Source: an uncultured Paraglaciecola sp.
GTDB taxonomy: Bacteria > Pseudomonadota > Gammaproteobacteria > Enterobacterales > Alteromonadaceae
Direction: 5' to 3'
DNA length: 64,000 nucleotides
NCBI RefSeq assembly: GCF_913020055.1
Contig: NZ_CAJWCF010000003.1
Span: 1-64,000, forward strand
The notes beneath the pieces were generated by a model. It searched no databases. It saw only the letters and a program-made list of their open reading frames with translations, and was not told where the DNA came from. Shown in pieces: positions 17,402 through 27,673 of this stretch. Made by a program: the position numbers and the translations under genes. The stretch's first letter is position 1. The number at the start of each line of letters is the position of its first letter.

Positions 17402-20248
17402 TTATCTATGTTGAATAAAATTAGCCAGTTCATGAGGCTTAGCCACGCCATATCCTTGAGCAAAATCCACCCCCATCTTACCTAGCTCTACCATTATTTC
17501 AGTTGACTCGACAAATTCAGCGACTGTCTCCATGCCCATTGCTTTGGCTACGTCTTTAATTGAATTCACCATGGCCATGTCAACAGGATCAACCAGTATG
17601 TCCTTTACAAAACTACCGTCAATTTTGACCTGATCAACCGGCAGGTTTTTCAAATAATTATAAGATGAAAAACCACTACCAAAATCATCTAAGGCAAACA
17701 AACAGCCTAATTTTTGAAAGGTATTAATGAATTCTAAGGTTTCATCCATCTTTAAAATAGCCATGCTTTCGGTGATTTCGAAACATACTTTTTTGTAAGA
17801 CACTTTATACTTTTCAAACGCATTCAAAATAAACAGTTTAAGCTCTTTATCCGCTAAAGAGTGACCACTTAAATTAATACTGACTCGTGTTAATTCTGCG
17901 TTATGTTGTGGGTTATTCGACAACCAATTGAAGTAATTTTCTATTACCCAACGGTCTATTTGTGCTGTGAGGTTATAACGCTCTGCAGCAGGTAAAAAAG
18001 CACCAGGGGGCACTATGTTGTCATTCTGATCGCGCATTCTGAGCAATATTTCATAGTGATGCCCTTCAGTATTGTGGCTTAAGGCTTGATAGTGTTGATA
18101 ATACAATTCAAAACAGTCGTGTTGTAGGGCATGATTAATATGTGAAACCCAAGACAATTCAGACTCATAACGCTGCATGTGTTTATCTTCAGCTGAATAG
18201 GTATGTACTTGATTACGGCCACGCTCTTTGGCTAAATAACAAGCTGAATCAGCCATGCTTAATAGTTGCTCTGGCGTACTGATGGTGGTTTGCCAAGGCA
18301 CTTGGCCAATACTTATGCCTAATGTGAATATGCGGTTTTCCCAAATAAAACGAAACTCTTGCACAGCATTGAGTAGCTTGTTGGCCAGCAAGTAAGCCAT
18401 TTGTGCATTATCCCCTTCTAGTAATACACCAAACTCGTCACCGCCAAGTCTTGCCAGAATGCCTTTGTCCATCACTACTGCATCCAGTTTCTGTGACAGC
18501 TGTTTAATTAACAAGTCACCGGCTTTGTGCCCACATGTATCGTTCACCACCTTAAATTGATCTAAATCCATGTAAAGTAGTGTTAAATCACTATTTTGAT
18601 TTTGCGCGTTAAGCAAACCAGTTTGCAGTCGACGTTCGAATTCACGTCTATTGTAGACTCCGGTCAGTGAATCATGGGTGGCTAAATACTCTAAGCTAAT
18701 ATTTGACTGCTTTCGTTCGGTTACATCTGATATGGAACCAAATACGTATTGTTTGTCATCTTCTTGTTTGATTTGTCCAGAAATTGAAAACCAAAACTCA
18801 CTGCCGTCTTTACGTACGCCTTTTGTTTCCTTACCAATTACTTTGCCGTTTTTACGTATCTCTCCAAGCATAATTGCGCGGTCTTCAGGGTTAACATAAA
18901 ACTGTTCGGCATTATTGACTTCCTTCAACATATCAGACTCGTCAAGGTAACCAAATAAGCTACACATTGCTGGATTAACGCTTATTAATTGTCCATCCAG
19001 ACTTGAAGCGTATAAGCCTTCTGCGGAATTCCTGAATAAGTCGTAAAAGTGTTGCAGATCTTTAAGTGCTGACTGCTGTTGTTTGCTGTGACGTTTTGTC
19101 AGAACTCGCTCATGTGCTTCAATCGCTAGTGCCATTATCATAATGCCTAGCATGATAAACACGGTAAACAGCAGGGATACCATTTGAGTTAATGGAATGC
19201 CAGATAAGAATAATATCACCTGACCAAAACCACTTAGGGCAATACAGGCTAATCCCAGCGAACAAACCAAGTTAGCCGTTCGTTTGTCGGCTTTATGATA
19301 GAAAAATGCTAATAAACCAATAAGTGCTATCGATAACGCTGCCATTAACGTCGAAAACGTCATTTGCTGCCCGCTATCTGAAGAAAATGCCATGCCCAGC
19401 GTTATAAATCCGAAACTATACAAAGCATAACGCCAAACAGTGGGTACCTTTTCTAGTATTGCAAAGGTCACTTTTGCTGAAGTTAATAATAATAAACCAA
19501 GCAGCGCACAGCTGAGATTTGATATGTAGGCAGTGATGCCCGTCATTTGGCTTAAAATGCCTTTAGTGTTTAAAAATAACAATAGAAAAGCGGCACTGGA
19601 AAGGGCAAACCAAAAACGTACTGGGCTGCGCATAAAGATATAGGTAATCAAAAAATAACAAGCGAGCAGTGCGAGCCCACCACTAATAAAACCAATGATT
19701 GCTAACAGTAGCTGTTCTCTTTCAACTAATGAAGATTGTTTGTCTAAGTCTACAGGGAAGACTAATGGACCATCGTCATTAACCCTTAAAAAAACCGTAA
19801 CCACTTGTTGTTCTGAACGGATGGGAGTGATAAATAATCTGTGTTTGAAAGGGCGCTTTGCATAGTTTCGATTACCACCCATTAAGTAGGAACCTAAGAT
19901 GCGCTCTTTCTCATCTAATAAAAAAACATCAACATAATCCAAGTGAGGATTGCCAATAGTCAAAAAATACTGTTCTTCATCAGTATCAACAAATACAACC
20001 TGAAATCTCCCCCACAGGCTCTTATCTTGACTGATTTGTTTGGTTATATAGTTGGGTTGCCAATCTTGTAAATTTTGAATGTCGGACAATTGCATGGATT
20101 TTTCTGCAATTAGCCAGTCAATTTTGCCTAGTAAGTTTACATGAGTGTCGTGTTTAGATATCACCACCTGCTCTGATGCTATGTTGCTTGAGTGCCAAAA
20201 AACACTTAATAAACATAACATTAAACCAATTGAATAGAGTGATTTCAT
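17402..20248 (-). CDS. 7TMR-DISM sensor with PAS, GGDEF and EAL domains
   Basis: This 948-residue c-di-GMP enzyme has, in order, a signal sequence (1-25), a periplasmic 7TMR-DISM ligand domain (about 30-165), seven membrane helices (about 180-385), PAS (about 395-515), GGDEF (about 515-680) and EAL (about 700-945). The cyclase motif is intact (ARLGGDEF) but no RxxD inhibitory site sits five residues before it. The phosphodiesterase motif reads EILLR, keeping the ExLxR catalytic glutamate. CFEITES, LDDFGSG, the KID lysine and AEFVE are also present, so both activities are possible. I chose the ATG at 20248 because it gives a proper signal peptide and has AGGG six bases upstream; a frame extends to 20338. 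The ligand is unknown. Confidence 0.9.
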   Translation of the reverse strand: MKSLYSIGLMLCLLSVFWHSSNIASEQVVISKHDTHVNLLGKIDWLIAEKSMQLSDIQNLQDWQPNYITKQISQDKSLWGRFQVVFVDTDEEQYFLTIGNPHLDYVDVFLLDEKERILGSYLMGGNRNYAKRPFKHRLFITPIRSEQQVVTVFLRVNDDGPLVFPVDLDKQSSLVEREQLLLAIIGFISGGLALLACYFLITYIFMRSPVRFWFALSSAAFLLLFLNTKGILSQMTGITAYISNLSCALLGLLLLTSAKVTFAILEKVPTVWRYALYSFGFITLGMAFSSDSGQQMTFSTLMAALSIALIGLLAFFYHKADKRTANLVCSLGLACIALSGFGQVILFLSGIPLTQMVSLLFTVFIMLGIMIMALAIEAHERVLTKRHSKQQQSALKDLQHFYDLFRNSAEGLYASSLDGQLISVNPAMCSLFGYLDESDMLKEVNNAEQFYVNPEDRAIMLGEIRKNGKVIGKETKGVRKDGSEFWFSISGQIKQEDDKQYVFGSISDVTERKQSNISLEYLATHDSLTGVYNRREFERRLQTGLLNAQNQNSDLTLLYMDLDQFKVVNDTCGHKAGDLLIKQLSQKLDAVVMDKGILARLGGDEFGVLLEGDNAQMAYLLANKLLNAVQEFRFIWENRIFTLGISIGQVPWQTTISTPEQLLSMADSACYLAKERGRNQVHTYSAEDKHMQRYESELSWVSHINHALQHDCFELYYQHYQALSHNTEGHHYEILLRMRDQNDNIVPPGAFLPAAERYNLTAQIDRWVIENYFNWLSNNPQHNAELTRVSINLSGHSLADKELKLFILNAFEKYKVSYKKVCFEITESMAILKMDETLEFINTFQKLGCLFALDDFGSGFSSYNYLKNLPVDQVKIDGSFVKDILVDPVDMAMVNSIKDVAKAMGMETVAEFVESTEIMVELGKMGVDFAQGYGVAKPHELANFIQHR

Positions 20249-20349
20249 GGTTGCCCTGTAGATGCGACGCATTATATACGTTGGCTCATATTGCACTTTA
20301 TTGCTACTACTTTTGCAAAAATAGTTGAGTGAATTCAATAGGAATAAAC

Positions 20350-21801
20350 CTAGCTACTACAGGATATTTCTAATTGTTTTCCCCAATCGGGGGGAGGTGC
20401 AGAGAATTTTTGGTATTTTTCAATTTCTTCATATGGTTTTTTTAATGCATCAATAAATTGATGAAACATCTCAAAGTTACCTTCTTCAGCTCGGTCTATA
20501 ATTTGCTGAGCTAAATAATTACGCAATACAATATGTGGGTTGTGCTGACGCATTTTTGTTTGTCGTTGTGTTTGGTTCATACCTTGCTCTTTTAACGCCA
20601 AGGTATAGTGTTCGGCCCACTCATCAAATCGGTCTCGATTAATAAACTGATCGCGTAATTTTTGATTGCCACCCAATATGTCGAACTTACACAGTTGCCT
20701 AAAAGTTACAGAATAATCCTTTTTTTCAAACGCCAAAAGGTCTAACCAAGTATTGATGATTTTAGAGTTTGCTTCTACAAATGCTGGTTGGGGCAAAAGA
20801 CCTAATTTGTTATGCATGAGTGTTGAATACTCTTTTAACAAAGTGGGCTCATAACTATTAAGTGCTTGCTTTATCTGTTCTATTTCTAAGTGCGGAGTGA
20901 AAGTTTGGGCTAATGCATTAAGGTTCCACAATCCTATTCCCGGTTGGCTATCGAAAGAATAACGTCCTTGAGGATCGGAGTGGTTACAAATAAAAGTGGG
21001 TTCGAAATCGTCCAGAAAGGCATAGGGTCCATAGTCGAAGGTAATCCCATGTATAGACATGTTGTCAGTATTCATCACCCCATGGTTAAAACCAAAAGCT
21101 TGCCATTTTGCAATTAATTTGGCTGTGTCATGCACAATTTTCTCTAGCATTGCTAGATAGGGAGATTCTGCTTCGGCACAGTCAGAGAAGTGATACTTAA
21201 AACAATAATCAAATAAGCTTTGTAATTTTTCAGGTTGTTTACTGTGATAAAAGTATTCGAAGTGGCCAAAGCGCAAGTGACTTTGGCATACACGGATCAT
21301 TTTCGCCGCTCGTTCTTGTTTTTCACGGTATATCGGGTCGTCGCTGGATATTAGACATAATGCGCGTGAAGTAGGAATACCCAAAGAATGCAGCGCTTCA
21401 CTGGCTAAGTATTCTCTTATCGTAGATCGCAATACTGCACGTCCATCTGCAAATCTGGAATACGGTGTTGGACCTGCTCCTTTAAGGTGTAAATCCCATC
21501 GTTGTCTCTGTAAATCGATGGTTTCTGCCAGCAACAGACCGCGACCGTCGCCTAGTTCTGGATTCCAATGTCCAAATTGATGACCACCATATTTTTGTGC
21601 CACTGAGCATCTATTGAGGGCGCCGTCCTGTGCATATAGAGCGCTAAATAAATGAGTTTCATTTTGCCATTCAGAAGGTAAGTCTAATTCTGTTGCAAGG
21701 TCATGATTAAAAACCTCTAAGCGAGAATTTTTCAATTTAATTGGCTTGACTTCGCTAGCCAGTGCAGTAAGTTCTTCAGCAAAAGAATGATCTAACTTCA
21801 T
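20350..21801 (-). CDS. selO: protein adenylyltransferase SelO (YdiU)
   Basis: SelO is a pseudokinase that binds ATP in a flipped orientation and transfers AMP to protein Ser/Thr/Tyr residues, linked to redox control. The 483-residue protein carries the family segments KYGGHQFGHWNPELGDGRG (split over about 68-86) and GAGPTPYSRFADGRAVLR. HGVMNTDNMSIHG holds the catalytic-loop asparagine and aspartate, and FDYGPYAFLD the DFG-like metal site. The terminus ISCSS matches the conserved CSS end of bacterial SelO. It is complete, with an ATG start. Confidence 0.95.
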   Translation of the reverse strand: MKLDHSFAEELTALASEVKPIKLKNSRLEVFNHDLATELDLPSEWQNETHLFSALYAQDGALNRCSVAQKYGGHQFGHWNPELGDGRGLLLAETIDLQRQRWDLHLKGAGPTPYSRFADGRAVLRSTIREYLASEALHSLGIPTSRALCLISSDDPIYREKQERAAKMIRVCQSHLRFGHFEYFYHSKQPEKLQSLFDYCFKYHFSDCAEAESPYLAMLEKIVHDTAKLIAKWQAFGFNHGVMNTDNMSIHGITFDYGPYAFLDDFEPTFICNHSDPQGRYSFDSQPGIGLWNLNALAQTFTPHLEIEQIKQALNSYEPTLLKEYSTLMHNKLGLLPQPAFVEANSKIINTWLDLLAFEKKDYSVTFRQLCKFDILGGNQKLRDQFINRDRFDEWAEHYTLALKEQGMNQTQRQTKMRQHNPHIVLRNYLAQQIIDRAEEGNFEMFHQFIDALKKPYEEIEKYQKFSAPPPDWGKQLEISCSS

Positions 21802-21868
21802 TTAAAACGCTTATTAATTAGCATAATTTATTTACTCAAACCTTTGGGTGAAATACTAAGGATAAAAC

Positions 21869-22195
21869 ATGAAAAAAATTAAGAACGGTGTATTAATTAC
21901 TGTACTCGCCACATGTGGGTTGTTGTCTCAACCAATACTTGCAGCTGATGTTGCTGCTGGAAAATCCAAATCTGTTACTTGTGCAGCTTGTCATGGTAAC
22001 AAAGGTATTTCTATGATCCCAATGTATCCTAACCTAGCTGGACAGAAAGAGCAGTATTTGGTTTTACAGATGAAAGCATTTCGCGATGGAGATCGCAAAA
22101 ACATGGTGATGGCACCTATGGCTGCAGGCCTAAGTGATAGCGATATTGCTAATATTTCCGCTTATTATGCGAGTTTGGATCCAGCTGGAAAATAA
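21869..22195 (+). CDS. periplasmic class I cytochrome c (c553/c5-like)
   Basis: This 108-residue electron carrier has a Sec signal peptide (about 1-26). One haem site, CAACH, lies at 38-42 and is followed by the usual glycine-rich GNKGISM. The likely axial methionine lies in the NMVMAPMAAGLSD region near 79-87. AAGGAT precedes the ATG. It probably shuttles electrons to a terminal oxidase or peroxidase; its partner cannot be told from the neighbours. Confidence 0.9.
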   Translation: MKKIKNGVLITVLATCGLLSQPILAADVAAGKSKSVTCAACHGNKGISMIPMYPNLAGQKEQYLVLQMKAFRDGDRKNMVMAPMAAGLSDSDIANISAYYASLDPAGK

Positions 22196-22257
22196 ACCAT
22201 TTTGTAATCATGGTATTTCCTTAATACGATGATTAAACCTAGTTTTGTGAGTAATAA

Positions 22258-22839
22258 ATGACTGAAAATTTTCAAGCCATCACTCAGTTTATAGTTGAAA
22301 TTGAAAAGTTGAAAAATGTAGAGCGTAAGATTAAACCCCTTGGTTTATCACGTTTTGAAAATAGCGCTGAACACAGCTGGCAAATTGCTTTGTTGGCATT
22401 AACACTTTTGCCGTACGCCGAACAACAATCAGATCCATTAACTGTGGTTACGATGCTGTTGTTGCACGACATCGTTGAAATCGATACGGGTGATAAGTTT
22501 GCTTACGATGCTAATCATGATGATTATGAAAATGAGTTGGTGTCGGCGAAAAGAATTTTTGCCATTTTACCTGATGAACAAGGTCAAGCTTATCTCAAAC
22601 TGTGGATCGAATTTGAACAAGCTCAAACGCCAGAAGCGCAATTTGCTAAGGCAATAGACAGGTTAATGCCTGTGATTCAAAATCTACATAATGGCTGTCA
22701 AAGTTGGATTGACCACGATATATCGGTTAGTCAAATTCTGCTTAAAAATGCAGCTATTGAAAAAGCAAATCCACAATTATGGCAATGGATAAAGCAACAG
22801 GTCATAGATACAGGTGAGCTGGTTGGTTTGAGACGCTAA
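22258..22839 (+). CDS. HD-domain phosphohydrolase (YfbR/HDDC2-like)
   Basis: This 193-residue metal-dependent hydrolase belongs to the HD_3 family. The metal ligands are visible: His39 in AEHSWQ, His70-Asp71 in LLLHDIVEID, and a later aspartate in AKAIDRLMP near 134. Relatives include YfbR-type 5'-deoxynucleotidases, which makes nucleotide dephosphorylation likely but unproven here. There is no signal peptide. It follows the cytochrome gene by 62 bases. Confidence 0.82.
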   Translation: MTENFQAITQFIVEIEKLKNVERKIKPLGLSRFENSAEHSWQIALLALTLLPYAEQQSDPLTVVTMLLLHDIVEIDTGDKFAYDANHDDYENELVSAKRIFAILPDEQGQAYLKLWIEFEQAQTPEAQFAKAIDRLMPVIQNLHNGCQSWIDHDISVSQILLKNAAIEKANPQLWQWIKQQVIDTGELVGLRR

Positions 22840-22933
22840 TAAAAGTCACGAATAGATGCAGATTTTCAAACTAAAGTGGTCTTAGTCAATGGCAACACGT
22901 ATAAACCATTGAATCTTTTAGAAGGAACGCCAG

Positions 22934-23614
22934 ATGATCATACTACACCACTTAAATAACTCTCGTTCGCAACGCATTTTGTGGTTGTTAGAAGAACTTA
23001 ACCTTGAATACGAAGTTAAGCTTTATCAAAGAGATAGTGTTACTAACCTAGCGCCTAATACGTTGACATTAATCCACCCTTTGGGAAAATCCCCCATCAT
23101 TACCGATGGAGATGTCACTGTGGCCGAATCAGGTGCAATAATTGAATACTTAATTGGCACCTATCACAAAGAGAGTGCTGAAGGGCAGCTGGCGGATCCA
23201 CAGCGAGGAACTGAAGTGCATAGACAATATACATATTGGCTGCACTTTGCTGAAGGCACGCTAATGCCGCCATTAGTGGCTAAGTTAGTACTGGATAAGG
23301 TAAGAACTAACGCAAAACCATTTTTTGTTAAAATTATTGCTAATAAGATTGTTGATAAATTGATGGCTTCTTATTACGGACCTATTATCGCTAAAAACAT
23401 GGATTACATTGAAAGTCATTTAGCTCACAATACTTGGTTTGCTGGTGAAGAGTTATCGGGGGCAGACATACAAATGAGCTTTCCACTTGAAGCGGCAGTA
23501 GCGCGAGGAAATACCAAACACTTCCCAAACATTACCCAGTTCGTTAAAAACGTGCATGCCAGACCTGCATATCAAGCCGCCTTAGAAAAAGGTGGAAAAT
23601 ACGATTACGTTTAG
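22934..23614 (+). CDS. glutathione S-transferase family protein
   Basis: This 226-residue cytosolic protein has a thioredoxin-fold N-terminal domain with SRSQRILWLLEEL near residues 10-22, whose serine is the probable catalytic or glutathione-activating residue. The cis-proline region HPLGKSPIITDG (about 50-61) and the ESGAIIEYL glutathione contact follow, then a helical C-terminal domain. GAAGGA sits just before the ATG. The substrate is unknown. Confidence 0.88.
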   Translation: MIILHHLNNSRSQRILWLLEELNLEYEVKLYQRDSVTNLAPNTLTLIHPLGKSPIITDGDVTVAESGAIIEYLIGTYHKESAEGQLADPQRGTEVHRQYTYWLHFAEGTLMPPLVAKLVLDKVRTNAKPFFVKIIANKIVDKLMASYYGPIIAKNMDYIESHLAHNTWFAGEELSGADIQMSFPLEAAVARGNTKHFPNITQFVKNVHARPAYQAALEKGGKYDYV

Positions 23615-23654
23615 GTTATCTGCTGAGTTTTAAAACACTTAGATTTTGGATGGT

Positions 23655-23689
23655 AATGAACGACTTAAATTATACTTAAGCCGTTCATT
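23655..23689. terminator. bidirectional hairpin between gst and metJ
   Basis: A 14-base stem with one mismatch (AATGAACG-A-CTTAA at 23655-23668 with its partner at 23676-23689) closes a seven-base loop. It sits between two converging genes and overlaps the metJ stop. It is AT-rich and lacks a long T-run, so termination is plausible but not certain. Confidence 0.5.
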
Positions 23690-24017
23690 CTCCCTCTTCT
23701 TCTGTATCTATCGATAGCCCCATCTCTTGCATCAGCTTTCTGGCTTCTTTGGGAATGAGCTGGGTGTTATCTTTTTCCAAATCTTCATCATCTGGTAAGG
23801 GTTGCCCAGTAAAAGCATGTAAAAATGCCTCACACAGAAGTTCTGAATTAGTTGCATGTCGCAAATTATTCACCTGACGACGTGTGCGTTCGTCGGTGAG
23901 TACTTTCAAAACTTTAAGTGGAATAGACACAGTGACTTTTTTCACCATCTCACTTTTTTTACCGTGTTCTGCGTATGGGTGAATATATTCACCGTTCCAT
24001 TTTGTTAAATTTGCCAT
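23685..24017 (-). CDS. metJ: methionine repressor MetJ
   Basis: MetJ is the S-adenosylmethionine-dependent ribbon-helix-helix repressor of methionine genes. The 110-residue protein is very close to E. coli MetJ through [19 protein letters not shown] (about 20-38, the DNA-contacting strand) and the [19 protein letters not shown] core (about 41-59). It has a slightly longer N terminus and an acidic C terminus. It is divergent from metF across a spacer containing MET boxes, so both autoregulation and metF repression are expected. Confidence 0.97.
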   Translation of the reverse strand: MANLTKWNGEYIHPYAEHGKKSEMVKKVTVSIPLKVLKVLTDERTRRQVNNLRHATNSELLCEAFLHAFTGQPLPDDEDLEKDNTQLIPKEARKLMQEMGLSIDTEEEGE

Positions 24018-24082
24018 TTTTTCAATCTTTTGTCTTTCTTATGCATTGAAATTCTAAACATTACGGGCAAAAGGTCAATGAT

Positions 24083-24142
24083 AGACTGCTAAACATCTTG
24101 ACGGCTTTACGTTCAAAGCTTACTTTAGACGTCTAAACGGCT
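24083..24142. promoter_or_regulatory. MET-box array between metJ and metF
   Basis: MetJ binds tandem copies of AGACGTCT. The second group has a perfect box at 24127-24134 followed by AAACGGCT (6/8) at 24135-24142. The first group has three contiguous 6/8 boxes: AGACTGCT (24083), AAACATCT (24091) and TGACGGCT (24099). The groups are offset by half a repeat. Position in the divergent spacer fits control of both genes. Confidence 0.85.
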
Positions 24143-24144
24143 AA

Positions 24145-25047
<903 letters not shown>

Positions 25048-25167
25048 TCGTCTATTGGCTATTAGGGTTTCTGTAAGTTAATGCAGGTTAAATCTATATC
25101 GGTCGCAAACATTGTTTACATGTTTTAGAGGTGTTTTTGAACGATTAAGCAGAAGACAGGATTACAG

Positions 25168-25200
25168 ATGATGATGACGAATTAAATCCGTCATCATCAT
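25168..25200. terminator. 12-bp hairpin between metF and the DUF2959 gene
   Basis: ATGATGATGACG (25168-25179) pairs perfectly with CGTCATCATCAT (25189-25200) around a nine-base loop. It lies between converging genes 120 bases after metF. T-runs are weak on both sides, so it may terminate transcription or only stabilise mRNA ends. Confidence 0.55.
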
Positions 25201-25210
25201 TGAGGTTTTA

Positions 25211-25846
25211 TTAACTTTTCATACTAGAAATAAAATTATTTGATTCAGATATAGCATTGTTCATTTCTACAATCAATTGATTAATTTCTTTCTTAATACC
25301 ATCAAACTCACCTTGCAGTGCACCTACCGCATTAGCGTTGAGATTGTGTTTTAAATACAGTACGTTATCTCTTAAAGCAGATAATATAGGCTGCATAGTA
25401 CTCTCTGCTTTGCGCATTGTGCGTACTAAAGAAGTGTAACGACGTTGGGTATCTTTTAATTGCTTTTGGCTATCACGTTTGAGTTTTGCGTTGGTATATT
25501 TTTCCAACTCATCTTCCCATTCATCAAACAATGCTTCGGCAACACTCTCAACTTTGTTGATGCGCTCAGATAATGTGTTGGCAGACTCCTCGCTGGCTTC
25601 AAACTGGTCTTTGAGTTGCTCATAGACGTCTTGTAACTCACCACCATTAAAGTTTATCAACTGGCTAAATTCGTCTAGCGCAGAGCTAAACTGTTGTTGT
25701 GCGTCTTCTTGTGAATCTTTGGCATCTTCGACTCTATCCACCAAGATATCGCGTTTTTCGACTCCCACCTTTTCCCAAGCTGCATAATAGGCACTTTGGC
25801 ACCCAGCAAAGAGAATAATCAATGATACTAATAGTAGTTTTTTCAT
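25211..25846 (-). CDS. DUF2959 lipoprotein
   Basis: This 211-residue protein has a lipoprotein signal (MKKLL..., lipobox LFAGC with acylated Cys16). The rest is almost entirely helical with heptad-like stretches (about 40-110 and 140-205), as in the DUF2959 family of marine gammaproteobacteria. Coiled-coil structure and lipid anchoring suggest an envelope scaffold, but no function is known. It begins two bases after a small membrane protein gene and is surely co-transcribed with it. Confidence 0.78.
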   Translation of the reverse strand: MKKLLLVSLIILFAGCQSAYYAAWEKVGVEKRDILVDRVEDAKDSQEDAQQQFSSALDEFSQLINFNGGELQDVYEQLKDQFEASEESANTLSERINKVESVAEALFDEWEDELEKYTNAKLKRDSQKQLKDTQRRYTSLVRTMRKAESTMQPILSALRDNVLYLKHNLNANAVGALQGEFDGIKKEINQLIVEMNNAISESNNFISSMKS

Positions 25847-25848
25847 AA

Positions 25849-26076
25849 TTAGCCTTTAAATCGGGCGGCGTCGATAATGGCCCAAACATGAAAAATAAAA
25901 CCAAAAAAAGCCATGAAAAATAAAATGCCAGTAGCAGCGAGCGAATAATTTACAGTCACCAATACAAAAAATATGATTGCCGCTAATATTCTACCTTGTA
26001 CCAATTGACCCAAACCGGGAATAAAAAAATTGCAAATCGCAGCAATTACATTGCCACCTGAACCTTGTCCTGACAT
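25849..26076 (-). CDS. small TM2-like membrane protein
   Basis: This 75-residue protein has two or three hydrophobic helices (about 8-30, 28-50 and 48-68). The motif NFFIPGLGQLVQGR lies near 16-29, and a C-terminal WAIIDAARF end is common in small TM2-like or DUF-class membrane proteins. It is first in a two-gene unit with the DUF2959 lipoprotein. The function is unknown. Confidence 0.7.
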   Translation of the reverse strand: MSGQGSGGNVIAAICNFFIPGLGQLVQGRILAAIIFFVLVTVNYSLAATGILFFMAFFGFIFHVWAIIDAARFKG

Positions 26077-26171
26077 ATTCTATCTCCACTAAAATAAAGT
26101 AACTTTTTACACACTTAAGTAGTAAATTAAAGCATTGCAGAACAATAAACAAATGGGATGTGTAAATTTAT

Positions 26172-27140
26172 ATGACTCAACTCTTTCCTGATATCCAACC
26201 TTTTGCTTCTGAAATGTTAGATGTAGCAAACGGACACTCATTATATGTGGAGCAAACCGGCAATATTAAGGGCATACCGGTATTGTACCTGCACGGAGGG
26301 CCGGGAGCGGGTATTGGTAAAGATTACAGGCGTTTTTTTGATCCTGAAAAATATTGGATAATTGGATTTGACCAAAGAGGATGTGGTAAATCTCTGCCTT
26401 TTGGTGAGCTTGAAAATAACAATAGTCATGCCTTGGTTGATGACGTACTTTTGATTCAGCAACATCTGAAGATTAAAAAATGGGTGTTATTTGGTGGTTC
26501 ATGGGGTTCAACTTTGGCTTTGCTGGTGGCTATTCGTCAACCAGCAAGTGTTATAGGGCTTATATTGCGAGGGATTTTTCTAGCGAGGGAGCAGGATTAT
26601 ACCTGGTATTTAGAAGCATCAGGTGGCGCTGCGCAGTTGTTTCCAGAATACTACCAGAGCTTTTTGCAGCCAATAAAAAACAAACCTAAAGACGTATCTA
26701 TCGTCGATGCCTATTACCAAATATTCAATAGTAACAATGAAGTGCAAAAAATGGCGGCCATCAAGGCGTGGTGTTTATGGGAAGCTCGTATAAGTCGCCT
26801 ACATTGCCAGTTTGATGAAAACCAACTGGTTTCAGATGTACACAGCGCTATTAGTTTGGCGTTATTAGAGTGCCACTATATAAAACACCAATGCTTTATT
26901 GCTGAAAATTATATTTTGCAAAATATAGAAAAAATTCAACATTTGCCGGCTAGTATTATCCACGGGCGTTACGATTGCGTGTGTAAAATTGAAGGGGCGT
27001 ATTCTCTGAGTCAAGTCTGGCACAACAGCCAGTTGAACATCGTACCTGAATCTGGGCATAGCTCGGGTGAAAAATTAATTACTCAAGCGTTGTGTTCGGC
27101 TAGTCAAGCTATGGCTAAATTTTGGCAAGAACAGCAGTGA
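26172..27140 (+). CDS. pip: proline iminopeptidase
   Basis: This 322-residue alpha/beta-hydrolase of peptidase family S33 removes N-terminal proline from peptides. The oxyanion motif HGGPGAG is at 41-47 and the nucleophile Ser110 lies in [14 protein letters not shown] is at 67-74. The remaining triad residues are probably Asp268 (HGRYDCV) and His296 (ESGHSS). The protein is cytoplasmic. The stop overlaps the dtd start (GTGA), so translation is likely coupled. Confidence 0.93.
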   Translation: MTQLFPDIQPFASEMLDVANGHSLYVEQTGNIKGIPVLYLHGGPGAGIGKDYRRFFDPEKYWIIGFDQRGCGKSLPFGELENNNSHALVDDVLLIQQHLKIKKWVLFGGSWGSTLALLVAIRQPASVIGLILRGIFLAREQDYTWYLEASGGAAQLFPEYYQSFLQPIKNKPKDVSIVDAYYQIFNSNNEVQKMAAIKAWCLWEARISRLHCQFDENQLVSDVHSAISLALLECHYIKHQCFIAENYILQNIEKIQHLPASIIHGRYDCVCKIEGAYSLSQVWHNSQLNIVPESGHSSGEKLITQALCSASQAMAKFWQEQQ

Positions 27141-27574
27141 TTGCGTTAATCCAAAGAGTAAAACATGCAAAAGTAGAGGTTGCCGGAAAAAGTGTTGGCG
27201 AAATCAAACATGGCATATTGGTTTTGTTAGGTGTTGAAAAAAATGATGATCAAGCCAAGGCGAAAAAATTATGTCAGAAAGTGATGAATTATCGAATATT
27301 CAGTGATCAACAAGGAAAAATGAATCTCAATGTGCAGCAAGTGCAAGGTGAATTACTTGTTGTTTCACAGTTTACTTTAGTCGCGGATACACAAAGTGGT
27401 AATCGACCAAGCTTTTCTGCTGGCGCTTCCCCTCAATTGGGCGAAGAGCTATACCACTATTTCATTGAATGCTGTCAACAAAATGGTTTACCTTGTCAGA
27501 GTGGCCAATTTGGTTCCGATATGCAGGTTTCTTTGTTAAATGACGGACCTGTTACGTTTCAACTCCAAGTATAG
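27137..27574 (+). CDS. dtd: D-aminoacyl-tRNA deacylase
   Basis: Dtd removes D-amino acids (and mischarged glycine) from tRNA. The 145 residues equal the E. coli length when translation starts at the GTG at 27137, which overlaps the pip stop by four bases. A longer frame from TTG at 27122 adds five residues absent from the family. The active-site segments SQFTLVADT, the RPSFSAGA nearby and the cis-GP motif NDGPVTF are all present. Confidence 0.95.
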   Translation: MIALIQRVKHAKVEVAGKSVGEIKHGILVLLGVEKNDDQAKAKKLCQKVMNYRIFSDQQGKMNLNVQQVQGELLVVSQFTLVADTQSGNRPSFSAGASPQLGEELYHYFIECCQQNGLPCQSGQFGSDMQVSLLNDGPVTFQLQV

Positions 27575-27673
27575 TTTGCTGCTAATTGCATTTTACGTTT
27601 TAATAGCCAGCTGGTTTTATGTTTTGATTACTTAGTTTTTGATGTGCTAAGCAGGATAGGAATACTTTGATAG

